64,000 nt of DNA, taken from Syngnathus acus. Taxonomy: Eukaryota; Chordata; Actinopteri; Syngnathiformes; Syngnathidae. The first letter of the stretch is position 1. The number at the start of each line of letters is the position of its first letter. Location: contig NC_051101.1 of NCBI RefSeq assembly GCF_901709675.1, positions 5,044,501 to 5,108,500 of the forward strand, in the 5' to 3' direction. A program made the position numbers and the translations under genes. Positions 63,641 to 64,000 of the stretch are shown piece after piece. The notes below the pieces were generated by a model. The model was not told the DNA's origin. It did no database searches and saw only the letters and a program-made list of their open reading frames with translations.

Positions 63641-63644
<4 letters not shown>

Positions 63645-63647
63645 TAC

Positions 63648-63830
63648 CGTATTTTCTGGACTACAGGTCGCAGTTTCTTTCATATTTAGGCCGGGGGTGC
63701 GACTTATGTGTGAAATTATTAACACATTATTATACCATTTCACATGTTATTTTCACACTAAACCGCAAGAGAGCGCTCTAGGCCTGTGGAATAATTGGAA
63801 CTGCAACTGACGATAAGTCTGACGGAAGCG
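63648..63830 (+). repeat. Dispersed repeat with CCGTATTTTCTGGACTACAG end
   Basis: CCGTATTTTCTGGACTACAG, GGCCGGGGGTGCGACTTATG and GTGTGAAATTATTAACACAT resemble a very abundant fish repeat recognised from memory. A short acidic open stretch (SDGSDVEEEEPHLLPPELAE) follows at about 63815. The right end was not identified. Confidence 0.5.
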
Positions 63831-64000
63831 ACGTAGAAGAGGAAGAGCCGCATCTTCTCCCTCCAGAGTTAGCGGAGTTGTTTAAAAGTGACCTCCTGTA
63901 TTTTGTCCATTTAATTTGATTAGACATAATTATATTCCTGGAAAAAATGGCACAATGGATAACTATGACTGCCAACAACAAAAATAAAAGTCCTCAAAGA

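Larger units (their letters stand above)
45006..64000 (-). other. rspo2: Region upstream of the first recognised rspo2 exon (probably intron)
   Basis: The exon at 45005 begins with an acceptor, so at least one exon lies upstream. I searched the minus strand for a signal peptide followed by a basic run and a phase-1 donor and found none. The 19 kb hold two hAT-type MITEs, an intact SINE and SINE scraps, microsatellites and unique sequence. Confidence 0.6.

Overview
The window looks like nuclear DNA of a ray-finned fish, probably a percomorph teleost. It is AT-rich and has spliced genes with GT-AG introns, long microsatellites, tRNA-derived SINEs, Tc1-like and hAT-type DNA transposon remnants and RTE-type LINE pieces. 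Two loci can be read with confidence. I cannot name the species from the sequence alone.

Positions about 1-7,200 hold a tandem hepcidin cluster on the + strand: three preprohepcidin genes at 1874-2285, 3990-4402 and 5983-6936. The first two are near-identical products of a recent duplication with a period of about 2.1 kb. The third is older and diverged, and has an additional in-frame exon. All three keep the eight-cysteine mature peptide, a dibasic or RXXR cleavage site, a TATA box and a poly(A) signal. The mature peptides lack the usual N-terminal iron-regulatory motif, so they resemble the antimicrobial (HAMP2-like) fish class more than the iron-hormone class. A block related to the hepcidin 3' flanks lies before the first gene, which suggests another unit upstream of the window.

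Positions about 7,200-17,500 are intergenic and carry repeats: SINE pieces, a broken Tc1-like transposase, and tetranucleotide and compound satellites.

From about 17,500 to the right edge the window is occupied by R-spondin 2 (rspo2) on the - strand. Four coding exons were assembled by splice phase and homology: furin-like repeat 1 (44817-45005), furin-like repeat 2 (38050-38193), thrombospondin type 1 (37649-37837) and the basic C-terminal tail with stop (18318-18433). Every junction is phase 1 and the four exons give 212 residues, which matches human RSPO2 without its first coding exon. The signal-peptide exon was not found and probably lies beyond position 64,000. The introns (19.2 kb, 212 bp, 6.6 kb and more than 19 kb) contain the remaining repeats, including two copies of one hAT-type MITE with 8-bp target duplications and an intact SINE with a 12-bp target duplication.

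The two loci converge (hepcidins rightward, rspo2 leftward). I see no direct functional link: hepcidins are secreted defence or iron peptides, while R-spondin 2 is a secreted Wnt potentiator. The most unusual material is in the hepcidin cluster: the additional prodomain exon, an acidic mature peptide with altered cysteine spacing, and divergence concentrated in one exon of the recent duplicates.
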